This document shows positions 55,217-63,640 of a stretch of DNA of 64,000 nucleotides, piece after piece. Source of the stretch: Variovorax sp. HW608 (GTDB lineage: Bacteria > Pseudomonadota > Gammaproteobacteria > Burkholderiales > Burkholderiaceae_C); contig NZ_LT607803.1 of assembly GCF_900090195.1 (NCBI RefSeq), positions 1,488,001 through 1,552,000 of the forward strand, given 5' to 3'. How positions within the stretch are numbered: position 1 is the stretch's first letter; each line of letters begins with the position of its first letter. Both the position numbers and the translations under genes were made by a program. Below the pieces are notes generated by a model. That model had not been told where the DNA came from. It saw nothing but the letters and a program-made list of their open reading frames with translations, and did no database searches.

Positions 55217-56410
55217 TCAACCGGCCAGTTCGACGTAGGTCTTGGTCATGCGCTTCTCCGCTTCGGGTGAGAACGTCATGCCCAGGCCCGGAGCTGTCGG
55301 AACATCGAAGCGCCCCCCATGCGGTTGAAGGTCCTCCACGAACAGATCACGATTGCAGGCCTTCAGCGCATAGGTGTGGTGCTCGTGAATCTCGAAGTTG
55401 GGGATCGCAGCTTCGAACTGCAGCGCGATTGCCGTGGCCAGCGGAGATCCGCACACGTGCGCCTGAACGCCCACATCGAAGGTGTGGGCCAGGTGCGCGA
55501 TCTTGCAGGCTTCGCTGATGCCGCCCACCAGACCGACGTCCGGCTGGATCATGTCCAACGACTCCGCTTCCAAGTAAGGCAGGAAGCCCCAGCGCGTGTA
55601 CATTCGCTCGCCGGCGGCGATGGGTACCGGCGACTTGCGAGCGACACGGTTGTGGGCGTGCGCGCCGTTGTAGTGGGTAGGCTCTTCCATGAAGAGAATC
55701 CCCAGGTCCTGCAGAACCTCGGCAGTCTGAAGCGCACCGGCGGAAGAGGTGAAGGAATGCAGCTCGAGGATGATGTCGGCGTCCGGCCCCAGGCCATCAC
55801 GGACGGCTTCCATTCGAGCTCGCACCTGGCGACGCTGTTCCGGCGTCAGGATGCCACGCAGTCTTGCTGCGCGGCTGCCGTCGTCGGCGACCATCAACGG
55901 ATCGACCTTGACGCAGTCGTAGCCCTCCTCTCGCGCCCGCACGGCAGCTTCGCGATACCGCGCTGGTTCGACGAGGTTCACCACTTCCTTGCCCCAATCG
56001 AACTGAAGTTGGCTCGCATAGCAGCGCAGCGGCTGCGGCGTGTCTGCACCAAGCAGCCGGTGCACCGGTTGACCCAGCGCTCTGCCCTTGATGTCCCAAA
56101 GCGCTGCGTCGATCGCGCTCATGGCTCCGAAAACGACAGGGCCCCCGCCTTCCGCCCAGAAGGACTTGCGCAACATGCGCTCCCAGATCGTCTCCGTGGA
56201 GAACGGATCGTGGCCCAGGACGAAGCGCTGGCCCAATGCCAGCACCATCGGCCCTGCGGCCTGGGCGCCGGTGCCATACGCCATCCCGACTTCACCTAGT
56301 CCGCTCACCCCTTCGTCGGTGTGAACCCTGGCGAATACATGGTACCAAGAGGCAATGCCGTTCTGACCAGAAAGCTCGGCTTCCAGTACTTCGATCTTCG
56401 TGACTTTCAT
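55217..56410 (-). CDS. Enolase-superfamily dehydratase/racemase (mandelate racemase group)
   Basis: 397 aa from the ATG at 56410 (MKVTKIEVLEAEL; SD GGAGACGCAAGA). Capping domain, then (beta/alpha) barrel with GYDCVKVDP, metal ligands in IILELHS, FMEEPTHY and AAGERMYTRWGFLPYL, and MIQPDVGLVGGISE. Similar to sugar-acid dehydratases (galactonate/mannonate type), which remove water from an aldonic acid. The exact substrate cannot be assigned. It sits between two Bug-receptor genes. Confidence 0.85.
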   Translation of the reverse strand: MKVTKIEVLEAELSGQNGIASWYHVFARVHTDEGVSGLGEVGMAYGTGAQAAGPMVLALGQRFVLGHDPFSTETIWERMLRKSFWAEGGGPVVFGAMSAIDAALWDIKGRALGQPVHRLLGADTPQPLRCYASQLQFDWGKEVVNLVEPARYREAAVRAREEGYDCVKVDPLMVADDGSRAARLRGILTPEQRRQVRARMEAVRDGLGPDADIILELHSFTSSAGALQTAEVLQDLGILFMEEPTHYNGAHAHNRVARKSPVPIAAGERMYTRWGFLPYLEAESLDMIQPDVGLVGGISEACKIAHLAHTFDVGVQAHVCGSPLATAIALQFEAAIPNFEIHEHHTYALKACNRDLFVEDLQPHGGRFDVPTAPGLGMTFSPEAEKRMTKTYVELAG

Positions 56411-56573
56411 TCTTGCGTCTCCAAGGTGTGTTTCAGAGCGAATGCAGGCACGCAACGCCGTGGCCAAACAGCGGATGGCATCAGGGTGAAGCGTGCGGAG
56501 AGATGTGGAGGAAGGCGCCGGCGCGCACAACACGGGGGGACTTCCGAGCACTCGACGTGCTGCCGCAGCGGCA

Positions 56574-57533
56574 CTACACCGCGATGTTTGCCTTCTTCGC
56601 CACGGCAGCCCAGCGGTCGACTTCGGAAGCAGTCAGCTTGGCCAGCTGCTCCGGCGCACCGCCGCCCGGATCGGCGCCCAAACCTATCCACTGCTCACGG
56701 AACTTCTTGTTCCCGAATGCAGCATTGATGGCTTGGTTCAAGCGGTCGACGACGGGCGCGGGCGTCCCGGCGGGTGCGAATAGACCGTACCAGCTGGTCG
56801 CGTCATAGTTGGGTGTACCGCTTTCCGCAATCGTCGGAACCGTTGGCAAGTAGCCTGCGCGTTGACTCCCGGTCACGGCAATTGCTCGCACGCTGCCCGC
56901 CCGTATGTGTTGCAGGGCGGAGGGCATGGTTTCGAACATGACCTGTGTGTTGCCTGCGATCAAGTCCACCATCGCGGGGCCAGAGCCCCGGTACGGGATA
57001 TGCGTCATGCTCGTGCCGGTGACGCTCTTGAAAAGCTCGGTCATGAGGTGCTGCATCGTGCCCGGACCAGGCGTGGCATAGCTGTACTTCTCGGGGGATG
57101 CCTTCAGAAGGTTCACCAGCTCCTGCACATTCTTTGCTGGCAGCGAGTTCGTGACGATGACGGCATGATTGACTCGTCCAAGCAAACCGATGGGAACCAT
57201 CTTGCGAATGTCATAGCCCAGCTTGGGGTAGACCGACTGGGCGATGGCGTGGTGGACGGCACCGAAGAGCACCGTGTAGCCATCTGGCGACGCCTTGGAG
57301 ACAAAGTCAGCGCCGATGGTGCCCCCTGCGCCTCCGCGGTTGTCCACGATCACAGCCTGCCCCAGCTCACGCCCGAGCGCGTCGGCCAACGCCCGGGACA
57401 AGATGTCGACCGTTCCTCCTGGGGGAAACGGGGCGACCAGCTTCACCAGCTGTGCTGGGTACTTTGCCTGGGCATGCGAAAACGGCGCTAGTGCGGTTGC
57501 CGCCAATGTGAGCACTGCATCCCTACGCTTCAT
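56574..57533 (-). CDS. Bug-family substrate-binding protein 2
   Basis: 319 aa, signal peptide ending PFSHAQA. Bug signatures YPAQLVKLVAPFPPGGTVDILSRALADALG, IVDNRGGAGGTIGADFVSKASPDGYTVLF, YRGSGPAMVDLIAGNTQVMFE. Periplasmic receptor for a carboxylate, first gene of the minus-strand unit. SD AAAGGAAAAAAACC. The 300-bp region upstream holds a TTCAAT-type inverted repeat. Confidence 0.9.
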   Translation of the reverse strand: MKRRDAVLTLAATALAPFSHAQAKYPAQLVKLVAPFPPGGTVDILSRALADALGRELGQAVIVDNRGGAGGTIGADFVSKASPDGYTVLFGAVHHAIAQSVYPKLGYDIRKMVPIGLLGRVNHAVIVTNSLPAKNVQELVNLLKASPEKYSYATPGPGTMQHLMTELFKSVTGTSMTHIPYRGSGPAMVDLIAGNTQVMFETMPSALQHIRAGSVRAIAVTGSQRAGYLPTVPTIAESGTPNYDATSWYGLFAPAGTPAPVVDRLNQAINAAFGNKKFREQWIGLGADPGGGAPEQLAKLTASEVDRWAAVAKKANIAV

Positions 57534-57572
57534 GGTTTTTTTCCTTTGTTTGTCGGTCTGCGCTCGGGGATC

Positions 57573-57648
57573 TGCTTCAGGCCAGGCTGCCCTGCGCAGC
57601 CTGAGATAGGCGTCGCGCGTCTAAGGCGGCTTCATCTCGAGCAGCTTG
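57573..57648 (-). pseudogene. Decayed copy of the 3' end of the acyl-CoA dehydrogenase at 62426
   Basis: 76 bases align with 62422-62498 at five differences including one lost base. The same strand as the intact gene. The deleted base and a changed stop region show that it is not coding. The two copies flank the AapJQMP and AhpD-like genes as direct repeats. Confidence 0.85.
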
Positions 57649-57661
57649 TCTCCGAACTAGA

Positions 57662-57684
57662 GGCGCTGCGCCTTGTGCAGCGCC
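57662..57684. terminator. Hairpin downstream of the aap-like operon
   Basis: GGCGCTGC (57662-57669) and GCAGCGCC (57677-57684) form a perfect 8-bp stem with a 7-base loop. No T-run follows on either strand, so the terminator call is weak. Confidence 0.35.
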
Positions 57685-57715
57685 CGAGTCGCCCAGCTTA
57701 GATTTCACCAGAATC

Positions 57716-57749
57716 ACGTTCAATTGAGTTTTTCTTCAATATTGAACGT
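57716..57749. promoter_or_regulatory. Inverted repeat ACGTTCAAT...ATTGAACGT
   Basis: 9-bp arms (57716-57724 and 57741-57749) with a 16-base spacer; the right part contains the perfect 12-bp palindrome TTCAATATTGAA. AT-rich against its surroundings, about 190 bp upstream of the Bug-receptor gene 2 start. A likely operator/promoter for the minus-strand Bug unit; the regulator is not in the window or is unidentified. Nothing else is seen in 57649-57833. Confidence 0.5.
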
Positions 57750-57833
57750 GGCCGCCGGCGGGTGCGCAAAACCGTCCAGGCCACGCAACCGAGTAGCCGG
57801 AAACGATCCCCGATGCCGCCGCCCTGCAGCGCC

Positions 57834-58577
57834 TCAGTGTCCGAGGATCTTCGACAGGAAGTCTCGACTGCGCTCGTTACGCGGATTGCCGAAGAACTCG
57901 TGCGGCGTGTTCTGCTCGACGATTTGGCCCTGGTCCATGAAGATCACACGGTCCGCCACGGCCTTGGCGAAACCCATCTCGTGCGTGACGCACAGCATCG
58001 TGATGCCCTGGCTGGCCAGTTCGGTCATCACGTCGAGCACTTCCTTGATCATCTCGGGGTCGAGCGCGGAGGTCGGTTCGTCGAACAGCAGGATCCTGGG
58101 CTTCAGGCACAGCGCGCGGGCGATCGCCACGCGCTGCTGCTGGCCTCCCGATAGCTGAAGCGGATACTTGTCGCACTGTTCGGCGATGCGCACGCGCTTG
58201 AGCTGCTGCATCGCGCGCTCCTCAGCCTCGGCCCTGGGCATCTTCATGACCCACATTGGCGACAGCGTGAGGTTTTCGAGCACGGTGAGGTGCGGGAACA
58301 GGTTGAACTGCTGGAACACCATGCCCACCTGCTTGCGCACCTTCTCGATAGCCTTGATATCGTCCGACAGCTCGAGACCATCGACGCGGATGGTGCCCTC
58401 CTGGTGCTCCTCGAGGCGGTTGATGCACCGGATCAGCGTGCTCTTGCCCGACCCCGACGGGCCGCATATGACGATGCGCTCACCGGTGCGCACCTGGAGG
58501 TCGATGTCGCGCAACACGTGGAAGCTGTTGCCGTACCACTTGTTGACCTTTTCGAAGCTGATGATCGATTCGTTCAT
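57834..58577 (-). CDS. aapP: General amino-acid ABC transporter ATPase (AapP-like)
   Basis: 247 aa. Walker [10 protein letters not shown], signature [15 protein letters not shown], Walker [13 protein letters not shown], switch [19 protein letters not shown]. It energises the AapQM channel. Starts 3 bp after the AapM stop without its own SD, consistent with coupling. Confidence 0.93.
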   Translation of the reverse strand: MNESIISFEKVNKWYGNSFHVLRDIDLQVRTGERIVICGPSGSGKSTLIRCINRLEEHQEGTIRVDGLELSDDIKAIEKVRKQVGMVFQQFNLFPHLTVLENLTLSPMWVMKMPRAEAEERAMQQLKRVRIAEQCDKYPLQLSGGQQQRVAIARALCLKPRILLFDEPTSALDPEMIKEVLDVMTELASQGITMLCVTHEMGFAKAVADRVIFMDQGQIVEQNTPHEFFGNPRNERSRDFLSKILGH

Positions 58578-58580
58578 GGA

Positions 58581-59696
58581 TTAACGTACCTTGCTGCGGC
58601 CGACCTGCTTCTCGATCCACAGGCTGTATCGCGACATGGAGAAGCAGAAGATGAAATAGATGAGGACGATGAACAGGTAGGCCTCGATCTTGAAAGGCCG
58701 CCAGCTGGCGTCCGAGTTGAGTGCCAGGTTCATCGCGCCCGTCAACTCGTACAGCGACACGATGGTCACGAGTGACGTGTCCTTGAAGATCCCGATGAAG
58801 CTGTTCACGATGCCCGGCACCACGAGCGCCAGGGCCTGCGGCAGCACGATCTTGCGCTGCGTCTGCCAGTACGACAGGCCGAGCGTCTGCGCCGCCTCGA
58901 TCTGTCCTTTGGGCAGGGCCTGCAACCCGCCGCGCACCACCTCAGCCAGGTAGGCAGCCGAGAACAGCGTGATCCCCACAAGCACCCGGATCAGGACGTC
59001 GGGCGACTTGCCCGCCGGCATGAACAACGGGAACATGAACGATGCCATGAACAGCACCGAGATCAGGGGGACACCGCGCACCATCTCGACGTAGACGATG
59101 CACAGCGAACGGATCGCCGGCAGGTTGGAGCGCCGGCCGAGCGCCACCACGATGGCCAGCGGAAACGCGAGCACGATGCCGAAGGTGGCCAGCATGACGG
59201 TGAGCGGCAGACCGCCCCACAAGTCGGTGGGCACGTAGGCCAGAGCGAAGGCATCGCCGCGCATCAGCAGGAAGAACAATGGCACGACGACCACCCACAG
59301 CGCGGCGAGCCACGGCCTCCAGAACCAGCGGATGCAACTGGTCACCAGCAGCGCGATCAGCAGCACGGTGGCCAGCAGCGGCCGCCAATGCTCCTCATGG
59401 GGATAGCGGCCGAAGACGATGAAGCGGAATTTTTCGCTGACCACGCCCCAGCAGGCGCCTTGGCCGCGTGCGGCCTGGCAGAGCTCGGCATCGGGTGCGA
59501 AGACCGCGTTGACCAGGCCCCATCCGACCAATCGGGTGGCGGCGTAGCCGAGCAGCAGCAGCGCGGCCACCGTGGCGAGCGAGCTCCAGAGGTTGCCGAA
59601 CAGGTTGACGCGGATCCACGGCACCAGCCCCTCGGTCTTGACCGGCGCTTCCCGTGGCCCAATCGAATGAAAGGTGTCACTGACGATGGCAGCCAC
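58581..59696 (-). CDS. aapM: General amino-acid ABC transporter permease (AapM-like)
   Basis: 371 aa with a GTG start at 59696, one base after the AapQ stop. Long Aap-type permease with an extended N-terminal half including ACWGVVSEKFRFIVFGRYPHEEHWRP, then the EAA loop TLGLSYWQTQRKIVLPQAL. Forms the broad-specificity amino-acid channel with AapQ. Confidence 0.92.
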   Translation of the reverse strand: MAAIVSDTFHSIGPREAPVKTEGLVPWIRVNLFGNLWSSLATVAALLLLGYAATRLVGWGLVNAVFAPDAELCQAARGQGACWGVVSEKFRFIVFGRYPHEEHWRPLLATVLLIALLVTSCIRWFWRPWLAALWVVVVPLFFLLMRGDAFALAYVPTDLWGGLPLTVMLATFGIVLAFPLAIVVALGRRSNLPAIRSLCIVYVEMVRGVPLISVLFMASFMFPLFMPAGKSPDVLIRVLVGITLFSAAYLAEVVRGGLQALPKGQIEAAQTLGLSYWQTQRKIVLPQALALVVPGIVNSFIGIFKDTSLVTIVSLYELTGAMNLALNSDASWRPFKIEAYLFIVLIYFIFCFSMSRYSLWIEKQVGRSKVR

Positions 59697-59697
59697 G

Positions 59698-60873
59698 CTA
59701 GCGCTCCTTGACCGCCGCGCGGCGGTTGTACCAGTTCATGAAGCCCGACGTCGATAGCGACGTGCACAGGTACACCGCCATGACGATTGCGATGCACTCG
59801 ACGGCCCGGCCGGTCTGGTTGAGCGACGTGTTGGCGATGGACACCACGTCGGGGTAGCCGATCGCCACCGCGAGCGATGAGTTCTTGGTGAGGTTCAGGT
59901 ACTGGCTGGTGATCGGTGGAATGATCACGCGCAACGCCTGAGGCAGGATCACCAGCCGCATGGCCTGCCGCTTAGACAGCCCGAGGCAGCCGGCGGCCTC
60001 GATCTGCCCGTGCGAGACCGACGCGATGCCGGCGCGAACCACCTCCGCGATGAAGGCCGACGTGTAGAGCACCAGGCCAACCAGCAGCCCGAGGAACTCG
60101 GGCGTGGCCGACGCGCCGCCTTGCAGCTGGAAGCCGTCCAGCGCCGGAATGCTCCACCCGGTCGGCGCGCCGCCGGCGAGCCAGCCGAGCACAGTGGCGC
60201 CGATGACAATCGCGAGCGACATTGGAGCCGGGCGATGCGGGCGGCCGGTGGCATCGAAATCGCGGCGAGCCCACCGGCGATACAGCCAAGCCGCAAGAAG
60301 CCCCGCGACCGCCCCCGCGGCGGCGAAGGCGTGGCCGGCCTCCCACACGGGCACCGGGAACGACAGCCCCTCTTTGCTCAGTCGGAACGGACCGAGCCCG
60401 AGCGCCGCGTCGGGCGACGGCAGCCACTCGGTGACGAGCAAATACCACATGAGCAACTGCAGCAGCACCGGCACATTGCGAAAGAGCTCGACGTAGCCGT
60501 AGCAGAAGCCACGCACGATTGCGTTGTGCGAGAAACGGCCCACGCCGAGCAGCGTACCGAGCACCGTGGCGAGCACGATGCCGATCACAGCAACCCGCAG
60601 CGTATTGAGGATGCCGACGACGAACGCCTTCCAGTAGGGATCAAGCGAGTCATACGGCATCAGCGACTCGCCGATGTCGAAGCCGGCGACTTGCCGCAGA
60701 AAGTCGAATCCGCTCTGGATGCCGCGTGCGGCCATGTTGGCCAGCGTGTTGTGCGAGAGATACCAGACGCCGACGCCGAGCAGCGTCACGGTCAGGACCT
60801 GGTAGACCAGGCCGCGAAAGGCCTGGCTGCGCCACGACCAGTCGCGGCGTCTTGCTGGGGCTCGGCCGACCAT
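59698..60873 (-). CDS. aapQ: General amino-acid ABC transporter permease (AapQ-like)
   Basis: 391 aa with SD AAGGACGAAGCC. Seen: the N-terminal membrane segment VLTVTLLGVGVWYLSHNTLANM, periplasmic insert with GFDIGESLMPYDSLDPYW, EVVRAGIASVSHGQIEAAGCLGLSKRQAMRLVILPQAL (EAA loop). Partner of AapM. Confidence 0.92.
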   Translation of the reverse strand: MVGRAPARRRDWSWRSQAFRGLVYQVLTVTLLGVGVWYLSHNTLANMAARGIQSGFDFLRQVAGFDIGESLMPYDSLDPYWKAFVVGILNTLRVAVIGIVLATVLGTLLGVGRFSHNAIVRGFCYGYVELFRNVPVLLQLLMWYLLVTEWLPSPDAALGLGPFRLSKEGLSFPVPVWEAGHAFAAAGAVAGLLAAWLYRRWARRDFDATGRPHRPAPMSLAIVIGATVLGWLAGGAPTGWSIPALDGFQLQGGASATPEFLGLLVGLVLYTSAFIAEVVRAGIASVSHGQIEAAGCLGLSKRQAMRLVILPQALRVIIPPITSQYLNLTKNSSLAVAIGYPDVVSIANTSLNQTGRAVECIAIVMAVYLCTSLSTSGFMNWYNRRAAVKER

Positions 60874-60901
60874 GGCTTCGTCCTTCGTTGGGGTCGCCGG
60901 C

Positions 60902-61924
60902 TCAGCGGATCGGCGGGGCGTACAGGATGCCGCCGTTGCTCCACAGGTTGTTGAGCCCGCGCGACAGGTTCAGCGCCGTGCTCGGCCCGAGATTGCGCTC
61001 GAAGATCTCGCCGTAGTTGCCCACCGCCTTGATCGCCCTGAGCATCCAGTCCTTGTCGAGGCCGAGCAGCTTGCCGGTGTCCTCGGACTTGCCGAGGATG
61101 CGCATCACGGCAGGGTCGTTGCTCGTGGCAAGCATGCTGTCGACGTTCTTCTGCGTGATCCCGTACTCCTCCGCTTCGATCAGGCCGAACACGACCCATT
61201 TCGCAATCGCGAACCACTCGTCATCCCCGCGCCGCACCGCCGGGCTGAGCGGCTCCTTCGAGATCAGATCCGACAGAATCACGTGCTCCTTTGGATCCTT
61301 GGCTTCCTTCAGGCGGACGGAAGCGAGCACCGTGGCATCGCTGGTGTATGCGGTGCACCGTCCGGAGAAGTAGGCGGCGGTGGACGCGGACAGATCCTGG
61401 AACACGATCGGCTTGATGTTCAGGTTATGGGCGCGGGAGAAGTCGGTCAGGTTCTTCTCGCTGGTCGTGCCGGACTCGACGCACACCGTGGCGCCCTTGA
61501 GCTGCTTGGCGCTCTTGATATTCGCCTTCGCTGGCACCATGAAGCCCTGGCCGTCGTAGTAGGTCGCACCCGTGAACTGCAGGCCGAGCGACGCGTCGCG
61601 CGACAGCGTCCATGTGACGTTGCGCGTCAGGATGTCGACCTCGCCGGACTGCAGCGCGGTGAAGCGCTGCGGCGCGGTCAGCGGCACCCACTTCACCTTG
61701 TTCGGGTCATCCAGCACTGCAGCGGTGATGGCCCGACACACATCGACATCCAGCCCGCTCCAGCGGCCGTTGCTATCCGCCTGCGAGAGCCCCACCAGGC
61801 CGGTATTCACGCCGCAGACGACCTGGCCGCGCTGCTTGATCGTGTCCAGCGTCTTGCCGGCATGGGCCGGCAAGGCAACGAAAGCGGCTGCGGCGGCAGC
61901 GCACAACGCCAAGTTCTTGAACAT
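60902..61924 (-). CDS. aapJ: General amino-acid ABC transporter substrate-binding protein (AapJ-like)
   Basis: 340 aa from the ATG at 61924 (SD AGGAGACAAG); the longer frame is not coding. Signal peptide FKNLALCAAAAAAFVALPAHA. Aap/BztA signatures KTLDTIKQRGQVVCGVNTGLVGLSQADSNGRWSGLDVDVCRA, FTALQSGEVDILTRNVTWTLSRDASLG and C-terminal SRGLNNLWSNGGILYAPPIR. Periplasmic receptor of the system. First of four aap-type genes on the minus strand. Confidence 0.93.
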   Translation of the reverse strand: MFKNLALCAAAAAAFVALPAHAGKTLDTIKQRGQVVCGVNTGLVGLSQADSNGRWSGLDVDVCRAITAAVLDDPNKVKWVPLTAPQRFTALQSGEVDILTRNVTWTLSRDASLGLQFTGATYYDGQGFMVPAKANIKSAKQLKGATVCVESGTTSEKNLTDFSRAHNLNIKPIVFQDLSASTAAYFSGRCTAYTSDATVLASVRLKEAKDPKEHVILSDLISKEPLSPAVRRGDDEWFAIAKWVVFGLIEAEEYGITQKNVDSMLATSNDPAVMRILGKSEDTGKLLGLDKDWMLRAIKAVGNYGEIFERNLGPSTALNLSRGLNNLWSNGGILYAPPIR

Positions 61925-62038
61925 ATCTTGTCTCCTGGGAATAGTTGTGAAGAAATTTCTGGCGGACTCTGTCCGCAGGCAGCGGCGAGCTGAATCCGCA
62001 CTCTGGGAATGCATCGCTCGACCGGCACACACGTTCGG

Positions 62039-62383
62039 TCACTTGGCCTCGAACTGGCCGAATGCCTCCATCGCCCGCACCGAATAGACGTAGGCCGCCC
62101 CCGCATTCAGCGCGATCGCGGTGCCCAACGCGTCGCTAAGCTCCGCTTCGGTAGCGCCGGCGGTGCGTGCCGCGTTCGCGTGGGAAGCAATGCACCCGTC
62201 GCATCGGGTGGTGACCGCAACCGCAAGTGCGATCAGCTCCCGAGTTTTCGCATCGAGCGCGCCCGCGCCGTTCTGGGCAGCATTCAATCCCTGGAAGCCG
62301 GCAATCAGCTTGGGATTCGCTTTGGCCAGCGCACCGGCGGAGCCGCGAAGGTTCTTGAGTTGTTCGATCCAGTTGTTGAGCAT
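62039..62383 (-). CDS. AhpD-like / carboxymuconolactone decarboxylase-family protein
   Basis: 114 aa. All-helical CMD fold with redox motif CDGCIASHANAA (CxxC...H), as in AhpD-type peroxidase partners. SD AAGGAAAACTCC. It precedes aapJ by about 115 bp on the same strand and is 43 bp from the acyl-CoA dehydrogenase stop. Could reduce peroxides or serve as a general thiol oxidoreductase; the role is uncertain. Confidence 0.85.
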   Translation of the reverse strand: MLNNWIEQLKNLRGSAGALAKANPKLIAGFQGLNAAQNGAGALDAKTRELIALAVAVTTRCDGCIASHANAARTAGATEAELSDALGTAIALNAGAAYVYSVRAMEAFGQFEAK

Positions 62384-62425
62384 GGAGTTTTCCTTGAGTT
62401 GGTGGTGCGGGATGGGCGAAATGCT

Positions 62426-63631
62426 TCAGGCCGGGCTGCCCTGCGCAGCCTTGAGATAGCCGTCGCGCGTCTGAGGCAGCTTCATCTCGAGCAGCTTGGA
62501 AGCGACCTGCGTGCGAAGAATCTGCGCTGTGCCGCCAGCGATGGTGAACATCCGGGCATCACGCACATGGCGCTCCATCGGGTTGTGCCGCCCGTAGCCG
62601 GATGAGCCGTAGAACTGGAGTGCGTCGTTCGTGACCTTGTTGGCCGTTTCCGCCGCGAAAATCTTGGCCCGTGCAGCTTTGTCGATGTCCGGGAACTCCG
62701 CGCCGCTGGCGGCGGCAGAACGCAGCAACAGCCGCGCGGCCTCGAGTTGGGTGGACATGTCGGCCAGCATCCACTGCAGACCTTGGAATTCAGCGATGGG
62801 GCGGCCGAACTGGTGCCGGGACTTGAGGTAGGCCATGCCTTCCTCGAAAGCACCCTGTGCGATGCCCAGAGCCACGGTGCCTGCACCGACACGCTGCGCG
62901 TTGTAGGCGGTCATGAGTGCGGCGAAGCCGCGCTTCAGGCCCCCCGGCAGGCTGACCATCATCGATTTGTGGATCTTTAGGTCGCGAAACTCAATGTGAG
63001 TTTCCGGAATGCCGCGAACCCCCATGGCATACAAGCGCCGGCCCACAACGAGTTCTGCTGGTCCGTTGTCGTCCCGTACGCAGATGAAGGCGCCAATGCC
63101 TTGCTCAACGCCGTCCTCGAACACGCGAGCGAAGATCAGGTGCAGCTTCGAAACGCCGCCACCGGTGATCCAGTACTTCTCGCCGTTGAGGATGTAGTGG
63201 TCGCCTTTCCTGTCGGCACGTGTCGTCATCTCGCTGGCGGCGCTGCCGGCATTGGGCTCCGAGATACAGATCGCAGGCTTGTCGCCCGCAAGGACCAGGC
63301 TGGCCGCCAGCTTCAACTGTTCCTCCGAACCGTACTTCGCGATGGCGCCGATGGCACCCATGTTGGCTTCCACCGTGATACGCCCCATCGTGGCGCAGGC
63401 CTTGGCCATCTCCTCGATGACGATCACCGTGTCCAGATAGGACAGGCCGCGGCCGCCCAAGCGCTTGGGCAATGTCATGCCCATGAAGCCCGCATCGCGC
63501 AGCTGCGCTACGTTGTCCCAGGGGTACTGTTCGGTTTGATCCGTATTTGCAGCGGCGGGGGCAAATACAGTCTGCGCAAGCTCACGCGCTTGTGCTTGCA
63601 GCTTCAGTTGTTCAGGGGTGAGGTCGTACAT
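62426..63631 (-). CDS. Acyl-CoA dehydrogenase-family protein, candidate 3-sulfinopropanoyl-CoA desulfinase
   Basis: 401 aa, SD AGGAGAACTCA. ACAD fold with CISEPNAGSAASEMTT and FYGSSGYGRHNPMERHVRDARMF. The usual base region (Glu-Gly-Thr) reads TIAGGTAQILR, with Gly for Glu, so ordinary dehydrogenation from that position is not expected. Arg84 (ATMGRITVE) stands where, from memory, the desulfinase Acd of Advenella has a functionally important Arg. Acd genes are found beside family III CoA-transferase genes, as here. If so, it releases sulfite from 3-sulfinopropanoyl-CoA, giving propanoyl-CoA; the alternative is an ordinary acyl-CoA dehydrogenase with its base elsewhere. Confidence 0.75.
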   Translation of the reverse strand: MYDLTPEQLKLQAQARELAQTVFAPAAANTDQTEQYPWDNVAQLRDAGFMGMTLPKRLGGRGLSYLDTVIVIEEMAKACATMGRITVEANMGAIGAIAKYGSEEQLKLAASLVLAGDKPAICISEPNAGSAASEMTTRADRKGDHYILNGEKYWITGGGVSKLHLIFARVFEDGVEQGIGAFICVRDDNGPAELVVGRRLYAMGVRGIPETHIEFRDLKIHKSMMVSLPGGLKRGFAALMTAYNAQRVGAGTVALGIAQGAFEEGMAYLKSRHQFGRPIAEFQGLQWMLADMSTQLEAARLLLRSAAASGAEFPDIDKAARAKIFAAETANKVTNDALQFYGSSGYGRHNPMERHVRDARMFTIAGGTAQILRTQVASKLLEMKLPQTRDGYLKAAQGSPA

Positions 63632-63640
63632 TGAGTTCTC

